DNA of 64,000 bases from Turritopsis dohrnii (GCA_027922465.2 BQMF02000041.1:682001-746000); one strand, 5' to 3'. Positions 31,802 through 46,077 are shown, counted from the stretch's first letter. Numbers and translations: made by a program. Notes: generated from the sequence alone by a model not told the origin.

Positions 31802-34800
31802 TTACTTACAGTCTAAGCAAAGACGATTCCCATCGCGAATAATGAACTTACTGCCAGCCAGTGCTTTTTCACACTTTAGGCAAATGAAGCATTTGCTATG
31901 CCAGTATTTTCGATCGTAATCTATAAATTTGGTATTTCCCTCGATGGGTTCATAACAGGCCGAACACCGTTTAGCATGGGTACTCAAGTAACACTCCTCA
32001 CAAAATGGTTCTGCTTCGTTCTTGTAGAATTGTATACCTAAAATCGAAACAGCCATTATAAGAAATACACCAGGGATTATTATTTATGCAAACAGTATAT
32101 TAATGCCGATTACGCAGAAGATAGACATGAGAAACATTTCTTATTATTACCTCCCAATTGCGTTTTGCAGTTTGTACAGACGAAACAATTAATATGATAA
32201 GCATTTCCTTCGAATTTAACCGTTGAACCTTTTATCAAGGTTTGACATTTAGCGCAAGTCTGAAGAGAAAAAAAATCTTAAATCAAACGCCTAACGATTT
32301 CATACAAAATTCAAATATTCGACAGACATAGCAATCTTACCCTGGCTGAAACTTCAAAGCAGTCATTACATAATCGTCGACCGTCAGTCTTGCGAATGAA
32401 CTTTTGTGAACCAATAGACTTTTCGCATTGAGAACAAAGAAAGCATTTCTCGTGATAGTACTCTTCATTCACACATACTTTCTTTTCCTCAGAATGGAAA
32501 TCCTCCTTGCAGTTGTGGCAAAACTTTGATTTTTCAGGATCGACCCCACGGCAGTGATGGCACACAGGATTGTCGTTAATGAAAGAAAACGTTTGGCTTT
32601 CCTAGAAAGAAATGAAACACAAATCAGCATTAATATAAAAAAGTACTTAATCTCAATGTGACTTCCAGTGGAGAGTTGGTTGTAAACAACAATGTGGATG
32701 TATTTACCAAAAGCTTCTTGCATTGAACACAAGTTAAACATTCCCGATGGTAATGTCGGTTTTTCACGAACATATCTTTACTTTCAGGTTCGATGATTTT
32801 ATTACAAGCAAAACAAGTGTTTGCAATGGATGTATTGTAACATTGCTGACAATATGGCTGATGACTGATAACAATGTACTTTTGGCCGGTTAAATTTTGA
32901 TCGCATTGTCGACAGCAAAAGTGTTCAGTATGCCATGATTTGTCCATGGCTTTTGTATACTCTCCAACATATATGACCTTCAAAACAAGGTTGAATTGAA
33001 TAAAAAGGAAGAAAAAAAATTGAAATTGAATAAGGAATAAATTTACGATAACAATTCTTTTGAAAAATTACCTCTTCACATCCATGGCATCTTGGTTTGA
33101 GCTGTTCCGACCAATGTCGTCCACAATATAATTTATTTCCGTGATTGAAATAGATCAGATCAACAAGAACAGAGCCATCTATGCAACAACGGAAACATTG
33201 CGGATGCCAACAATACTCATTACCAAATTTTTCAGCGAACACGCCCATTCTACCAGGATTGATAATTTCCTCGCAGGCAATACACTTTACAGATGCTGAT
33301 AAAGCACCTCGCACACCACCTAAATATTAGAAAATACGATTGCCGTATTTCCTCTAATAAACGCCGCGGCGTTTATTACAAATTCAAGGTTTTCGATGCG
33401 GCGTTTAATACAGGGAGGCGTTCATTAGAGGGCGGCGTTTATTACAAAATGAAAAATTGGACAGAAGCAAACTTAAACAACAATGTTTTCTTATCCTAAA
33501 AAAAGTTACAAAAGATTGTGTGAAAATGTTTTACTCAAAAGATATGTTCACAAAAATGTCAAAGAAGAGCAATATCACTGTCGCCGTCCTCTCTTGTATG
33601 AGATGAAAACGTTTTTATGATTCTTGTTTAGCCTGTTTTCTAATCAACGCTGCTTTTCATAATGCAGCGTTTAATAGAGGGAGGCGTTTAATAGAGGGAG
33701 GCGTTTATTAGAGGGTGGCGTTTACTACGAACGTTTGCATATAAGTGCGGCGTTTAATAGAGGGCGGTGTTTATTAGAGGAAATACGGTATTTCAATTAT
33801 AAACATTTTATAGTGAACTCCTTGAAAACTTTGATTGTTCATGCGAATGATATTTACAAAAAAATCTTACCAACACCTAGAGCAGCTATCCTTTTCTTTC
33901 CTAATTCAAAAAATGCATTCTTTGAGTCATCTTTCAAAAAATTTGCAGATTTAGAATTATAATCCTGTATTGGCAGCTGATACACAATATCTCTTGCTCT
34001 GCGTTTTGCTCCATCTGTGTTGATTTTTGGCACAACATTTTTTTCAAAATGCCGCATGTAGGAATCAATCTATTGCAAAAGTTTTAATCGTAAATTAACA
34101 TAAATATTTCAATACTGTCAATCACACTATAAATATACATCATTCTTTTCAGGATATATTTGAAAATACGTGTGTCTTCTAAGGTTTAAAAATGGTTGAA
34201 GTAACCAGTAAGTTACCTGCGAACTTCGAAGCCCCCTCGGAACCCACATATAACCTTCAGTTGATGCTTTGTCATACTCTGATATTAATGGTGGCAATGT
34301 TTCATCTACTCCTAATCGATGAAATGGGTGGTCAACCAATTTTGGTGTTATGTCATGTTTCCAAAGCGCACAGTTACAATTAGAACAACCAGCTCTAAAA
34401 ATCAGTATAATGTATGAATGGAACTAAAATAAAGCAACTGAAATAAATGGAACTAAAATAAAGCAACTGAAATAAATCGAACTAAAATAAAGCAACTGAA
34501 ATAAATTGAAATAGGGAGACTATGTAACAAAGCTCTGAAATAAGTTTAAGATGTAAAGTAAAACATCAACATAATGCGAAGTGACGCTTGATAACTAGGC
34601 ATTAAGCATTTAAACAGGAAATACATCATGGGCCATATACTCATCTTAAAAACATTGGCTTTCTTATTGATTTCCAAGATATCAGATATCCAGTGTTACA
34701 ATTGGCTGTTTCATTAAAGCAGCACCCATCGAACAAGACAAATCCTTTTTATTCGATTGGAATGCAAGAGAAGATTAGACAAGAAAATTTTAGTGGGACA

Positions 34801-37800
34801 TTTACCAATAGAACTGTCCAAGCTTGCAGCATTTTTTAAAAATAAGAAAATACGGTTTGAATGTTTCTGAAAATTAATTACACATTCATTAAAATTCATG
34901 CTAACATGAAAGAAATTTTTGATAGAAAACAAATAAAACTATTAAACTACTTAAACTGTTACTGGTTTAGCCTATTTTCTAATAAACACCACTTTCCAAG
35001 ATGCAGTGTTTATTAGAAGGCAGCATTTATCAGAAAGCGGCTTTTATTACAAATGTTCAATTATAAGAGTGGCATTCACTAGGGGGTGGCATTTGCTAGA
35101 AATACGATACTTCTTACTTTTTTCCTAGAGCTGTTTTTGAGACACCTATATGTTGAAGTTTGTTATGAAAGGAATTTAAATTTTATACAAAACTGATGTA
35201 AATTTGAACCTAAAAAGTTAAAATTAATCAATCACTTTTGCTATTATGAATCAACAGCATTTATGCAGTTGTTACATATTTAATTTGATGCAATATAAGA
35301 CATATAAGAGATGCACAAGGAAATTTTTTTGACTGTTGTAACAAATTGAAAAGTTATCTGTTAAAAGTCTTTCTAAAAAGTTTATGCTAACTTTCAATGC
35401 TTAACATCAAATACTAATAATACAGAGACAAATCTGTTATTTAGACTTTGCTATACCACATCCACATCATCAAATTTGTTATGTATATTTAACAATTAGG
35501 TTAGACAAAAAACAGTAGAAGAATAAATTATCCTTGGTAATAAAATATTTTTATGTAGCATGTCAATCATGTCACAATGGTTGCATATCAGATAGCAATT
35601 TAATTTTCAAACAACAATATAAAGATAATATCTAAACATATATAATTACTTAATAAGTTAAATAGAAATACATACCTCCATGGATGGCTTCCGAATCCTG
35701 TGCATGCATCCTTGCATTCCAAACAAGGAGTTCCAACAAATGAAGACACATTGCTTAAGATCTGTAATAAAATAGAAGATCCATTATTATATACCTCTAA
35801 AAATGTTTTAAAGAAAATGCTATCCAATCAGGTGAAAAAGGTTCTATATATAGTGTTGCTGCCCTGTGTAGGCAGCACAGAGGCTGCAGCAAAGTGCACC
35901 CTCCTTCGTTGTGTTTTATTTGTTAAATAGTTAATCGTTACGTTTTTACTAGCCTGTGCATGTATTTGAGTTCATCCCTTGCGTATTATATTGCGTAGTT
36001 CACGTTTCTTTGTTATATTGTACTTATCCGTCATTTCATTATAGTTAGCTAATTTCTCATGTCATTTGTATTGTTTCTTTTCTCCTGTCATCTGTATATA
36101 TATATATAGTGCGTTTTCAATGTTTTTGTTGTATGTTAGTGACGTGTGGTAGTTGTGGTGGTGGTTTGCCTTAAGTGATTTAGTAAGTTTTTTATTTGTC
36201 ATTCTGTCTTGTTTGTTTTTTATTTACGTAGTCCTTGTTTCTGCGTTTAACTTTACATTTATTTTGCTTGTCAGTCATTTTTAGTTGAGTTTTTTCTAGT
36301 TTTGTTTTATCTATAGATCTTTTTGTATCTTTTTTTTTGTTATAGCCTAAGCTCAGTAAGAACTTCGAGTAAAACTATTGGACCTGTGTGTTCTGTTTTT
36401 CGGATCAGTCCCCAATATATAGTGCAAGGATCTCTTCTATTGGACTTGTGTGTTCTGTTTTTCGGATTGGTCCCCAATATATAGTGCAAGGATCTCTTCT
36501 ACAGAATAATCATGTTGACTAGTTCTGAAGAGACAGGTTGTCCTAGTTGGCAACATTATGATTTTTTAACCAGGCACTTTCCAACTACTGTTTACCGGTA
36601 GTTAAAACTCAATCTTGAATTGAGTTTAGAAACTCAATCATTCATTGTCAATTAAACATTTCTTAGCTCTTTAATGCGTATTATTTAAAACATGTTCTGA
36701 GAAAGTAATAAGGCCATTATTTACCAGCTATCCTATTGCTAGGGAGAACGACCACCGTTGCTAAGGTAATTTTGAAATTTCTTTTGTTATACGCATTCAT
36801 TTCTTCACCTTACGACGAAAGAATATGAAAACGAAAGTGGTACCAGTAGGACTTGTTTTCATGTTATTCAATGAAATTAAAAAACATCTTAGTTTCCAAC
36901 TCCCTATGCATGCCTCTCATGACAAGACCTGTTTGTGGAGATTGAAATCTCTAAAATTGTGGAGCTTCCTGGACTGTAAAGCTTAGGTCAAACGTGTCCA
37001 ACATTTCATCCAACACTTTCATCATCGTGTTGGACGTGTGTTGGATGGAAGTTGGATGAAACTTTTTCCCTTTCGTGTTTTGGTATTTTTTGAAGGCTTT
37101 CCCTTAAACAGAATTGACGCCGTCAGCTGAGCTATCGCTCATCGTGGCTTCTTCTTTGTTGCTCATCTTTGCACTGAAACTCATGATGTGACTTGACATA
37201 CAAAAATGTTGTCTTGTTTATTAAAATTCGAACGTTTTAACATTCGAAATGACATTCATTTGCTATCATTTTCACATAGTGTTGGATGAAAAAGTGGTCA
37301 AACGCATCCAACACGAAAAATGTGTTCGATGAAGCCGTAAATGAAAAGTTTGATCGCAATCGAAAATTTTCGGTGTTGGACGTTTGTCGAATGAATTTTA
37401 AGCTTAAAACTCAATCTTCTCTACGAAAAACGGTAGTAACCAAAAGTGCTTGGAAAAATCCCTGCCAGGATAGCCTCATCAGGATAACCTCATACCTCAT
37501 CCTTGAGGTATTGTTATCAACTAAGGGTCCTATGAAGTAGGCTATAAAGCATTAAAGCACTAATTTTTGTACAGAAATGCTCAACTGGACAACCCTAGAC
37601 TTCATTCTTACTCTCTTGGGCTTTAATGCAGTTCACTCCCAAAACTATTAACCACTCTTGCTTAACAGTACTTAAGCATGGAGTAGTGAATCACACTGTT
37701 ATAGATGCTGGGACAAATAAGTCAGGAAATGTAACAACAACTTCCCGAACAAGATTTGCAGTTAGAGCATCATATTTTATAACTTGGGTTATTAAAATTA

Positions 37801-38728
37801 TAAAATAACATAAAATCGAAATGTAGTTAGTAGAAAGGCTTTTATGGTCAATGGCAAATAACTCATCACAAAACAGCATAACAACAAAACAGCAGAAACA
37901 TATCAATGTTATTGTTATATCAGAAAATCCACAACCTACCAAATAATACGAAAATAATGTAAATAATGCAAAGATTGGAAGATACCAATACCTAAAAAAT
38001 TTATTCTGTATATTACCCCCTGATTGTTAACATTACCAACAACAGATATTCAAGGATGGAAATAAGGAAATTTCTGAGCTGCCTGACACTTTCAATGAAA
38101 TGCTTAAATACCCTATCACTCATGGTTGGGGCGACAAAGAAACAAATAAAAAACAGCCTCTATTTCAAAAGAGAAGAAACCCTGTGCCATGAAAAATTAG
38201 AATACACCATTTTACTGAGTTACTCCATTGGAGAAAAAGTAAGAGTAAAAAAAAAGCATAATAGATTATTTTTCTGTCAGACATTTCTGGTTTTTTTTAG
38301 GATTTTATGCCGGCCGTTTCTGGAAAGCTTTTGGAAATCACTGATATCCAGCAGCTATTTCCGTCTTTATTGCAATTCACTTCCGTAACTATTGTAATTT
38401 TAAAAATGATTTCTGACATGTTATTTGCTGGACATGATATGGTTTTGTTGTAGATTTAAATAACAGGCCAATAGCTAAGGGAGCAAATTGCAATTAAGCC
38501 CTATTTCCAACCCTGATTTTACAGACCTCTTTTGAAATGGATATATACGTTATTATAATTATAAATACCTATATACAAAAAAGGAATTTAGTATAAAAAA
38601 AGTTGTATCTTCCATAAAAAATTTCCATATCAAATAACAAATGAATTAAAACACAATCAAGCACTTACCGTTGCTGGTTCCACTTTATTCAATTTATGGA
38701 ACTCTACTTGCTGATAATCATCCGCCAT
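31802..38728 (-). CDS. lmpt: LIMPETin: PET domain plus six LIM domains, nine exons
   Basis: Exons, in gene order: 38669-38728, 35676-35761, 34217-34394, ~33869-34071, ~33073-33321, ~32709-32979, ~32337-32602, ~32150-32262 and 31802-~32041. The start MADDYQQVEFHKL is followed by a Cys-rich segment (CLECKDACTGFGSHPW, GCSNCNCALWKHD), a PET domain (GYMWVPRGLRSSQIDSYMRH .. RARDIVYQLPIQD) and six LIM domains. Each LIM has the C-x2-C..H..C-x2-C / C-x2-C..C pattern: CIACEE, CHGCEE, CFACNK, CHNCKE, CAKCQT and CSACYE. The last ends at LCLDCK-stop. PET+LIM6 is the LIMPETin architecture, known from invertebrates, related to testin and FHL proteins and absent as such from vertebrates. It is likely a cytoskeletal or muscle scaffold. 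Introns hold several MITEs. It is transcribed divergently from XRCC2, 496 bp between the start codons. Confidence 0.9.
33343..33788. mobile_element. MITE with GGCGTTTATTAGAGG arrays, LIMPETin intron
   Basis: The termini are CCGTATTTCCTCTAATAAAC and, inverted, GTTTATTAGAGGAAATACGG. The right flank is TA, the left TG. Both halves are filled with variants of GGCGTTTAATAGAGGGA and GCGTTTATTACAA. It lies between the PET and LIM1 exons. A decayed relative is at 34971-35108. Confidence 0.78.
34421..34507. repeat. Tandem repeat 3 x 29 bp
   Basis: Three copies of a 29-bp unit beginning GAACTAAAATAAAGCAACTG, almost identical, lie in the second LIMPETin intron. Confidence 0.9.
34971..35108. mobile_element. 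Decayed copy of the 33343-type MITE
   Basis: Reads CCTATTTTCTAATAAACACC ... GGCATTTGCTAGAAATACG with internal TTTATTAGAAGGCAGC units, a diverged, shorter relative of the element at 33343-33788. Confidence 0.6.
36375..36498. repeat. Tandem duplication 2 x 62 bp
   Basis: Two head-to-tail 62-bp copies (CTATTGGACCTGTGTGTTCT ...) differ at a few positions. They lie in the first LIMPETin intron. Confidence 0.9.
36979..37407. mobile_element. Possible TIR element with TCCAACAC motifs
   Basis: AAGCTTAGGTCAAACGTGTC at the left and, inverted, GGACGTTTGTCGAATG..AAGCTTA at the right enclose several direct and inverted GTGTTGGATGAAA/TCATCCAACAC units. No clear target duplication and no ORF. Confidence 0.35.
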
Positions 38729-39224
38729 TCTTCCCTAATATGTTCACTTCACTAGGCAATTAAATTTAGAAGGGTTAAGTGGAAAAATTTACTTCTAACC
38801 TCACTGAGCTAGGGGAGAAAGAAATAACATAAACAAAATAACATAAACAAAGATTTTCACCCCCTCCTATTTTTGTTTAAAGATTTTTAAAAGAGAAATT
38901 GATAACACCGTGTCATAATCGCATTTTTGTGAATCTAAAATGTGTTTAGTAAATTCATTGATTCAATAAATTTCTCTTTAACTCTATCAAAGGCTGACAC
39001 AATAGGGATTATTACAGCATTATGGCATTCTTTAGTATCTAGGAGCAACAACTTTGAGCTGTTGGATAAGAGCTGCTTCTTTTTTTTTGAATGATTGAAT
39101 GTCGGTAAGTTATCCGGACAACGGTGCATCAACAAACCTCAGGGGAAATCCCATTCATTTCAAAATGGAGGACTAGCTCGTTCTTTTTTCCGAAAAAAAA
39201 ATTCGATTTCGTAAGAGATTCAAA
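38729..39224. promoter_or_regulatory. Shared divergent promoter region, LIMPETin / XRCC2
   Basis: The start codons of LIMPETin (minus) and XRCC2 (plus) are 496 bp apart with nothing else coding between them, so both promoters must lie here (or in unseen upstream exons). No TATA box or named site is claimed. Confidence 0.5.
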
Positions 39225-40287
39225 ATGGCAAATGAGCAAAAAGTGGTTGAGTCAGAGACTGCCCACATGGTATGTCCTTTTTTTCTTATTTCCATGTTAA
39301 CTAAATCCTGAAAAAGAGGTCAGAAACTAGAGTCAAACAAAAAATATATATTCCCTGGAATAGCATTCATTTTTAATCATCTATGATGATGCTTTTCTCT
39401 CCCAGCTATTTATTTCTATAATCGTCAAAATAATGCTTTGGTCTTTTAATTCATGAGATACAGATATTTAATTTTTTTTATCTTGTGCTTCTCAGCTGTT
39501 CAGCCGTTTGTCTAACCGCCCATCATTTAAAGAAATCGAGCCAAGCATATTCTTCACCTCTAATGATGATGTAAACTGTATTGAATTCTGTGGCAAGGAA
39601 TCATCTGGAAAGACTGAAATTTTACTGCATCTTATAATCAACACTATTCTACCAACTGAATGGAAAAAACTTTGTTTGCATGGAAAAGAGTCATGTGCAA
39701 TTTTATTTGATCTTGACAATAAATTTTCTCTCATTCGTTTGACAACCTTACTGGAACAACGGTTATTCAATTCAGTTGAAAAGCTGAGTACAAATGGTGG
39801 TCATGATAAAACCGAATATACCAATGAGCATAGCGTGAAGAATTTTGTTGGTTCCTGTTTAAAAAGATTTTTTAAAGTCACTTGCCAGTCTACAACAGAA
39901 TTTATAGTCAGTCTTCATTCAATGAATATGTTTTTAAAGGAGCATCCAGATTGTATATTACTTTTAATTGATAATATTACCTATTTTTATTGGATAGACA
40001 GTTTATATACAACTAATCACCACAAATACAGTGAGAATGTATTAATTGTTGCCAGGATTTTAAAACAATTGATCGATTTTTTCAATGTTAAAGTTGTTCT
40101 AACCAAACTCAACGTATCAGATGACAGTTGGAAATTTTCACAGTGGAGTGATGTGGCAAGTAAGCGATATCATCTATCAAAAGAAAAACTGGTTTCAGAA
40201 AAAAAGCAATACTACAACTGTAAACCTTCTGATGGAAATCATTGTGTAAAGTTTTTCATAACATCCAATGGAATTGAGTTCGTTTAG
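39225..40287 (+). CDS. XRCC2: XRCC2, RAD51 paralogue of homologous recombination, two exons
   Basis: Exon 1 (39225-39269, MANEQKVVESETAHM) joins exon 2 (39496-40287) in frame: 278 residues, against 280 in human. Exon 2 starts LFSRLSNRPSFKEIEPSIF, and the Walker A motif GKESSGKTE lies at about residues 49-57. A hydrophobic Walker B-like strand CILLLIDNITYFYWID is near 160, and the end FFITSNGIEFV is characteristic of XRCC2. In animals XRCC2 works in the BCDX2 complex (RAD51B-RAD51C-RAD51D-XRCC2), loading or stabilising RAD51 at breaks and stalled forks in the nucleus. A single-exon bulk with a tiny first exon is consistent with this family's simple gene structure. No frameshift is seen. Confidence 0.93.
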
Positions 40288-42500
40288 TTTTCCATAGATC
40301 TTTTGATATTTATAGTCCCTTTTGAATTGACATATCCTCTACAATATAGCAGATATAACCATATTTTTTATAAAAACAAAGAAATACTGAAACATAAGGC
40401 TTCCAAGAATACATGCCAATATCATGTAGCTCTTGAAAATGTTTTCCTCTAAAGAAGTTTTGTACGTTTTTGTTTCGTAACGGAAGTGGGGTGTTATGGT
40501 AAAAAAGCTCTTAGTAAAAGTTTGTAGTTTTTCTAAGCATCAATAGAGATGTCTCTAAAAGCATAAGAACAAGGTTAGAAGTTGATTGGAGATCTCGTTG
40601 CAATCACATACAAATATACTGTTACACGAATTGCGAGTGCAGGAATGTCAAACAATTCTAGTCAATGTCAAAAGGTTTTAATTGTACAAATGTCAACTTA
40701 CCCTCTTCATTGATTCTGGGATCACAAACCGGATTCGAAACTTCATTTTTTATCTTTTGTCATTCAATCCATAAAAATATTATATTATGACGAATTGGGT
40801 ATAAGTTGCTTTTCTCCGGGTTGAACTGAAACAAAATTGAAATTTAATAAGATCAGCTTCAAGAACAGACTTAGTTTCTTAGAAATAAATCGAGAAAGGC
40901 AAAATATATATATAAATTTCTTTATTTTCTTATTTCATTTTCTTTTGTGGTTTTTTTATGTTTTTTTACGCTTGCGGACATTTGACGGTTTTTTCTGTTG
41001 ATTGCGCACGTAAATATCCATCAATGAAAACATACATTCTTTTGTAATGATATTTTTCCAATTTTTTCATTCATCTCGAGCTATAGTTTGAACAAGTTGA
41101 AATGTTTATTTCGTCATTGCCTTTAATTAGGTATTGTGTAAGAAATTATTGTCGTATAGAAGAATCACGTCATTGTACACGCTGAAATAAAACCTTGCAG
41201 ATCACTGACAAACTGCATTTCGGTCAGCAGTGATTGTGTGGTCATACAGCTGGACATCCAGTCAAGGATAATGAATGCTAATAGATATGATGAAGTATCT
41301 GAAGACTGCGATGATATCCATAGTGTGATGTGGTAATATCATCATACCTCATGAAATTTTGACGCTTTCATAGAGTAAGTGATTTGGCTTGATTTCTTTT
41401 GTGTTTATGTGTGTTTCTCCAGGTTGATCCTTTTGTGAACATCCTGCTACCACCATATAGTATTTAGTAATTTTAAGTAATTAAGCGAGTGAGTAAGGAT
41501 TTATTTTTAGTATAGATACACTTGTACTAGTAATCACATGTTTGAGAGGGAAATTTGGGATAAATTTCAAAAAATGAACGAGGTTTTGTAAATCTTCGTC
41601 GGACAGCAACTGAAATCGACTCTCCATTTTTTAAAATCAAAATAAACACATACTCTCAACGAAAGAATGAGAGCGTAAATCAAAACATTCGAAAGTTGTC
41701 AATTTCATGTGCGATCGGCTATTCGAATGTTGAAAAAAGAAAACACGGGAAATTACAAATTATCAGCAGGAAATTACAAAACAGCGGGAAATTTCAAAAT
41801 AACGCCATTGACGACGTCAATCAAATTTCACGCAACCATGTGATTAGGTTCTTAACCTAGAAATGTATGATATTAATATGTTTGCATTACGTCAACTAAA
41901 GTTTCTTTTCTTTTTCATTCATTTCTTATGTCTTCACATCCATCTTCTTCCTGTACCTTTCTCTGCGATTGGTTTTAAAACCCTTCAATCTAAAAATGCT
42001 CAAGAAAGAGTCCAAAATCCTCCACTTGGCTGATTCGCTGTTCTTTTATTGAAATTTTGTACTGTAAGTATGCAGCAATGCTTTACAAACTTCTCACAGC
42101 GGTGTCCCAGTCGTGTCGTTTAGGGTGTTGTGACGCTGTGTCATGAAACATCCTTAAAACAAGGCATGTTGTGGGCTAAATGAAGCTCTACATGTACACT
42201 TTTCTGGTTAATGTGGCTTGTTGTGGCCATGTCAAATCTTGATGAGGTCCCGGAACGTTTGATTGTTGAGTTGGTATCCTTCCTCAGTCAGTGATAGCAT
42301 TGTAAGTCACGGGGAAGCTCATTTTTCGTTACTGATATCGAAAAGCTTATCTTACCTCATTTGATTTTGACCGCTCCAGATAGTCAACATCCTGAAGAAT
42401 TAATAGGATCATTGCAATTGCGTATACAATCATTGATATTGATGTACTTGCATCGTTTGACCTCTATATCCTACCGATAAGAAACAGTATTAATTCAGCT
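40288..42500. other. Intergenic, no gene seen
   Basis: AT-rich with scattered stops on both strands. No repeated terminal structure could be fixed. Confidence 0.5.
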
Positions 42501-42509
42501 TTATAACAG

Positions 42510-42740
42510 TTTTCGACCTATTTGAACAATTTCTTGATGTTGTTGAAAGACTTTCCGGTTTACATTATTGAATGCATTGGCTGCATTAACTAGCATCACA
42601 GCTTCTTTTTCACTTTGTTCGAATATACGACGTACTTTGTGGAATTCAAACGGTCTATAAATCGAACTTTTTTTAACCCCTTGACTGGATGTTCCAGTTA
42701 CCATAGAAACACGAAATAACTTTTTTTGCATTTCTATCAT
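42510..42740 (-). pseudogene. Reverse-transcriptase fragment
   Basis: The minus-strand frame contains KVRRIFEQSEKEAVMLVNAA and ANAFNNVNRKVFQQH, similar to the first catalytic box (VDASNAFN-type) of a retroelement RT in which the initial catalytic Asp is changed to Asn (LVNAANAFN). Nothing else of the element is recognisable. The length (about 50 codons) makes it a small decayed fragment. The family is uncertain. Confidence 0.4.
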
Positions 42741-43686
42741 AGAAATACGAAATTTTCTATGTTTCTATATGGAATTACCATCAGAGAGTCTGTACTCGGG
42801 TGGTCTGCAAGTTTTAATGCAACGTCACCGTTTCATAACCAACCGTGAACCCATCTGCCACAAACGTGTCGGAAAAAAAACAATATTGGAGAGGGAGATG
42901 TGAACGAATAGGCTGCCTACGAAACGATAAGATTTTATTGAATTCATTTATGTCTGCTTTACGTTTCACGAGTATAATTCGGGAAATTTTTGGTTATATT
43001 TTTGTATGGCGAAAGTAATTAGCTAGACCTTTGTACATCTTTTAAAACGATAATGTTTTCATTATGTTAGTAAGAATTTCCAACGAAGGGAAGCGCTTTT
43101 TAGTGATGCTCTGATTTGAACACACTGAATCCTATTTTTAAAATGAATGATGATTCAGACCTGTTTGTATGTAGCTTTATGAAATGAATTGATTGCAAAT
43201 ACTTCTCCCTCTTTCTCCTTAAGACTTCCAGCGTATATGTTTTGTATGAAATAATCGCTGAACTTCCTGTATAATATCATAAATGCTTAGCATTTTCAAA
43301 ATCAAAAAGATTTTGTGTTTGCAATCTTCAAGCTTGCTACAATAAATGAGAGTTGCATGCTAAATTAATAAAATCCTTTGCATTCTTGTCCTTTATTTTC
43401 CTCATTTAACAACTCTCACTTTTCTTAAAACCAGAGCAGAGGCAGAAATGGAACACACAACTCACTTTCAGCCTAAAGGTCGAGTTACGTAATAACTATG
43501 TGGCACTATAGGATGAATGGTGCTTGTGATATCATTGAGATTCTTGTCTTGATCACTATTTATGATAATCATTATATTTATTATGGATATTCAAGATATT
43601 TCTGTTTGTAGTAAACCAAAAGGCACTCACTGTACTAGGCTTTTAGCAATTTATTATAATTGACAACTAGGCAATAACTGATATAA
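42741..43686. other. Intergenic, upstream of SEC11
   Basis: No gene is seen. The 3' end (TTTTATAG just before the chosen ATG) could be a splice acceptor for a 5' UTR intron. Confidence 0.4.
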
Positions 43687-43710
43687 ATGTTTTATAGTTT
43701 AGTAATCAAT

Positions 43711-44259
43711 ATGGATTCATTGGATATATCAAGCTGGTTTGATGAAGTTCGACGAATGAACAAACGACAACTCATCTACCAAGTTTTGAATTTTGGTATG
43801 ATTGTTTCCTCTGCTTTAATGATATGGAAAGGTTTAATGGTAGTCACTGGAAGTGAAAGTCCAATTGTAGTTGTCCTAAGTGGCAGCATGGAACCAGCAT
43901 TTTACCGTGGTGATTTACTGTTCCTTACTAATGATAACACAAAACCAATAAGGGCTGGTGAAATAGTTGTTTTTAAAATTGAAGGTCGTGATATTCCTAT
44001 TGTCCATCGTGTAATCAAAGTTCATGAAAAGTCAGATGGTTATGTCAAGTTTCTTACAAAAGGTGACAACAATCGTGTTGATGATCGAGGCTTGTATGCT
44101 CCTGGTCAATTGTGGTTAGAAAAGAAAGATGTTGTTGGCCGTGCAAATGGTTTTCTACCCTATATAGGAATTGTCACCATTTTAATGAACGACTACCCCA
44201 AGATAAAATATCTGATACTGGCTGGTTTAGGATTCTTTGTACTGATTCATAGAGAATGA
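43711..44259 (+). CDS. SEC11: SEC11, catalytic subunit of the signal peptidase complex
   Basis: The ORF encodes 182 residues from ATG 43711 ([20 protein letters not shown]); an ATG 24 nt upstream is in frame but lies in sequence unlike the family. It has an N-terminal TM anchor ([20 protein letters not shown]), catalytic-Ser box [19 protein letters not shown] and catalytic-His box [13 protein letters not shown], followed by [17 protein letters not shown], which holds the essential Asp residues, and a hydrophobic C-terminus. It is nearly collinear with animal SEC11A/SEC11C (179-192 aa). Role: cleavage of signal peptides on the lumenal side of the ER membrane. The coding region is uninterrupted by introns. 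It lies 430 bp upstream of GALE on the same strand; the link is positional only. Confidence 0.95.
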   Translation: MDSLDISSWFDEVRRMNKRQLIYQVLNFGMIVSSALMIWKGLMVVTGSESPIVVVLSGSMEPAFYRGDLLFLTNDNTKPIRAGEIVVFKIEGRDIPIVHRVIKVHEKSDGYVKFLTKGDNNRVDDRGLYAPGQLWLEKKDVVGRANGFLPYIGIVTILMNDYPKIKYLILAGLGFFVLIHRE

Positions 44260-44677
44260 AAAATGTTTTTTGATGAATATCATGATATTAAGGACATTGT
44301 TCTTTGAAGGAATTCATTCCGTCATGCTGACGAAACATTGGTTTATCTCTCATATGAATTTATTTGTATTTTCTTGAATAACTTTCCAGACTCTTGTTAA
44401 TATGGAAATTTTTCTGACTTTTAAAACCTCCGGATCAAGTTTTCTTGGTTCCTAAAAACAACAAGGACATATATTTGGGGTGTTTTCAAATTGAATTGTA
44501 TATGATGGAAAGGAGCGGTGTTCTATATGAAATAGAGTTTTTAAAAATGGTGTTCTGTATCTTTCCTGCAATCTTTTTCCCACACATTGAATCCATATGT
44601 TTAAAGTTTTTTTCCTGTTCCTTTTGATGTTGCTGTTATACAATCTTTTTAGAAAAATACGTTAAAGTTAATAATAA

Positions 44678-46077
<1,400 letters not shown>

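Noticed and set aside
38056..38388. 110-codon plus-strand ORF, with ELPDTFNEMLKYPITHGWGD in an alternative frame
   Set aside because: Faintly protein-like but no recognised family, and it lies in a LIMPETin intron; too weak to call.
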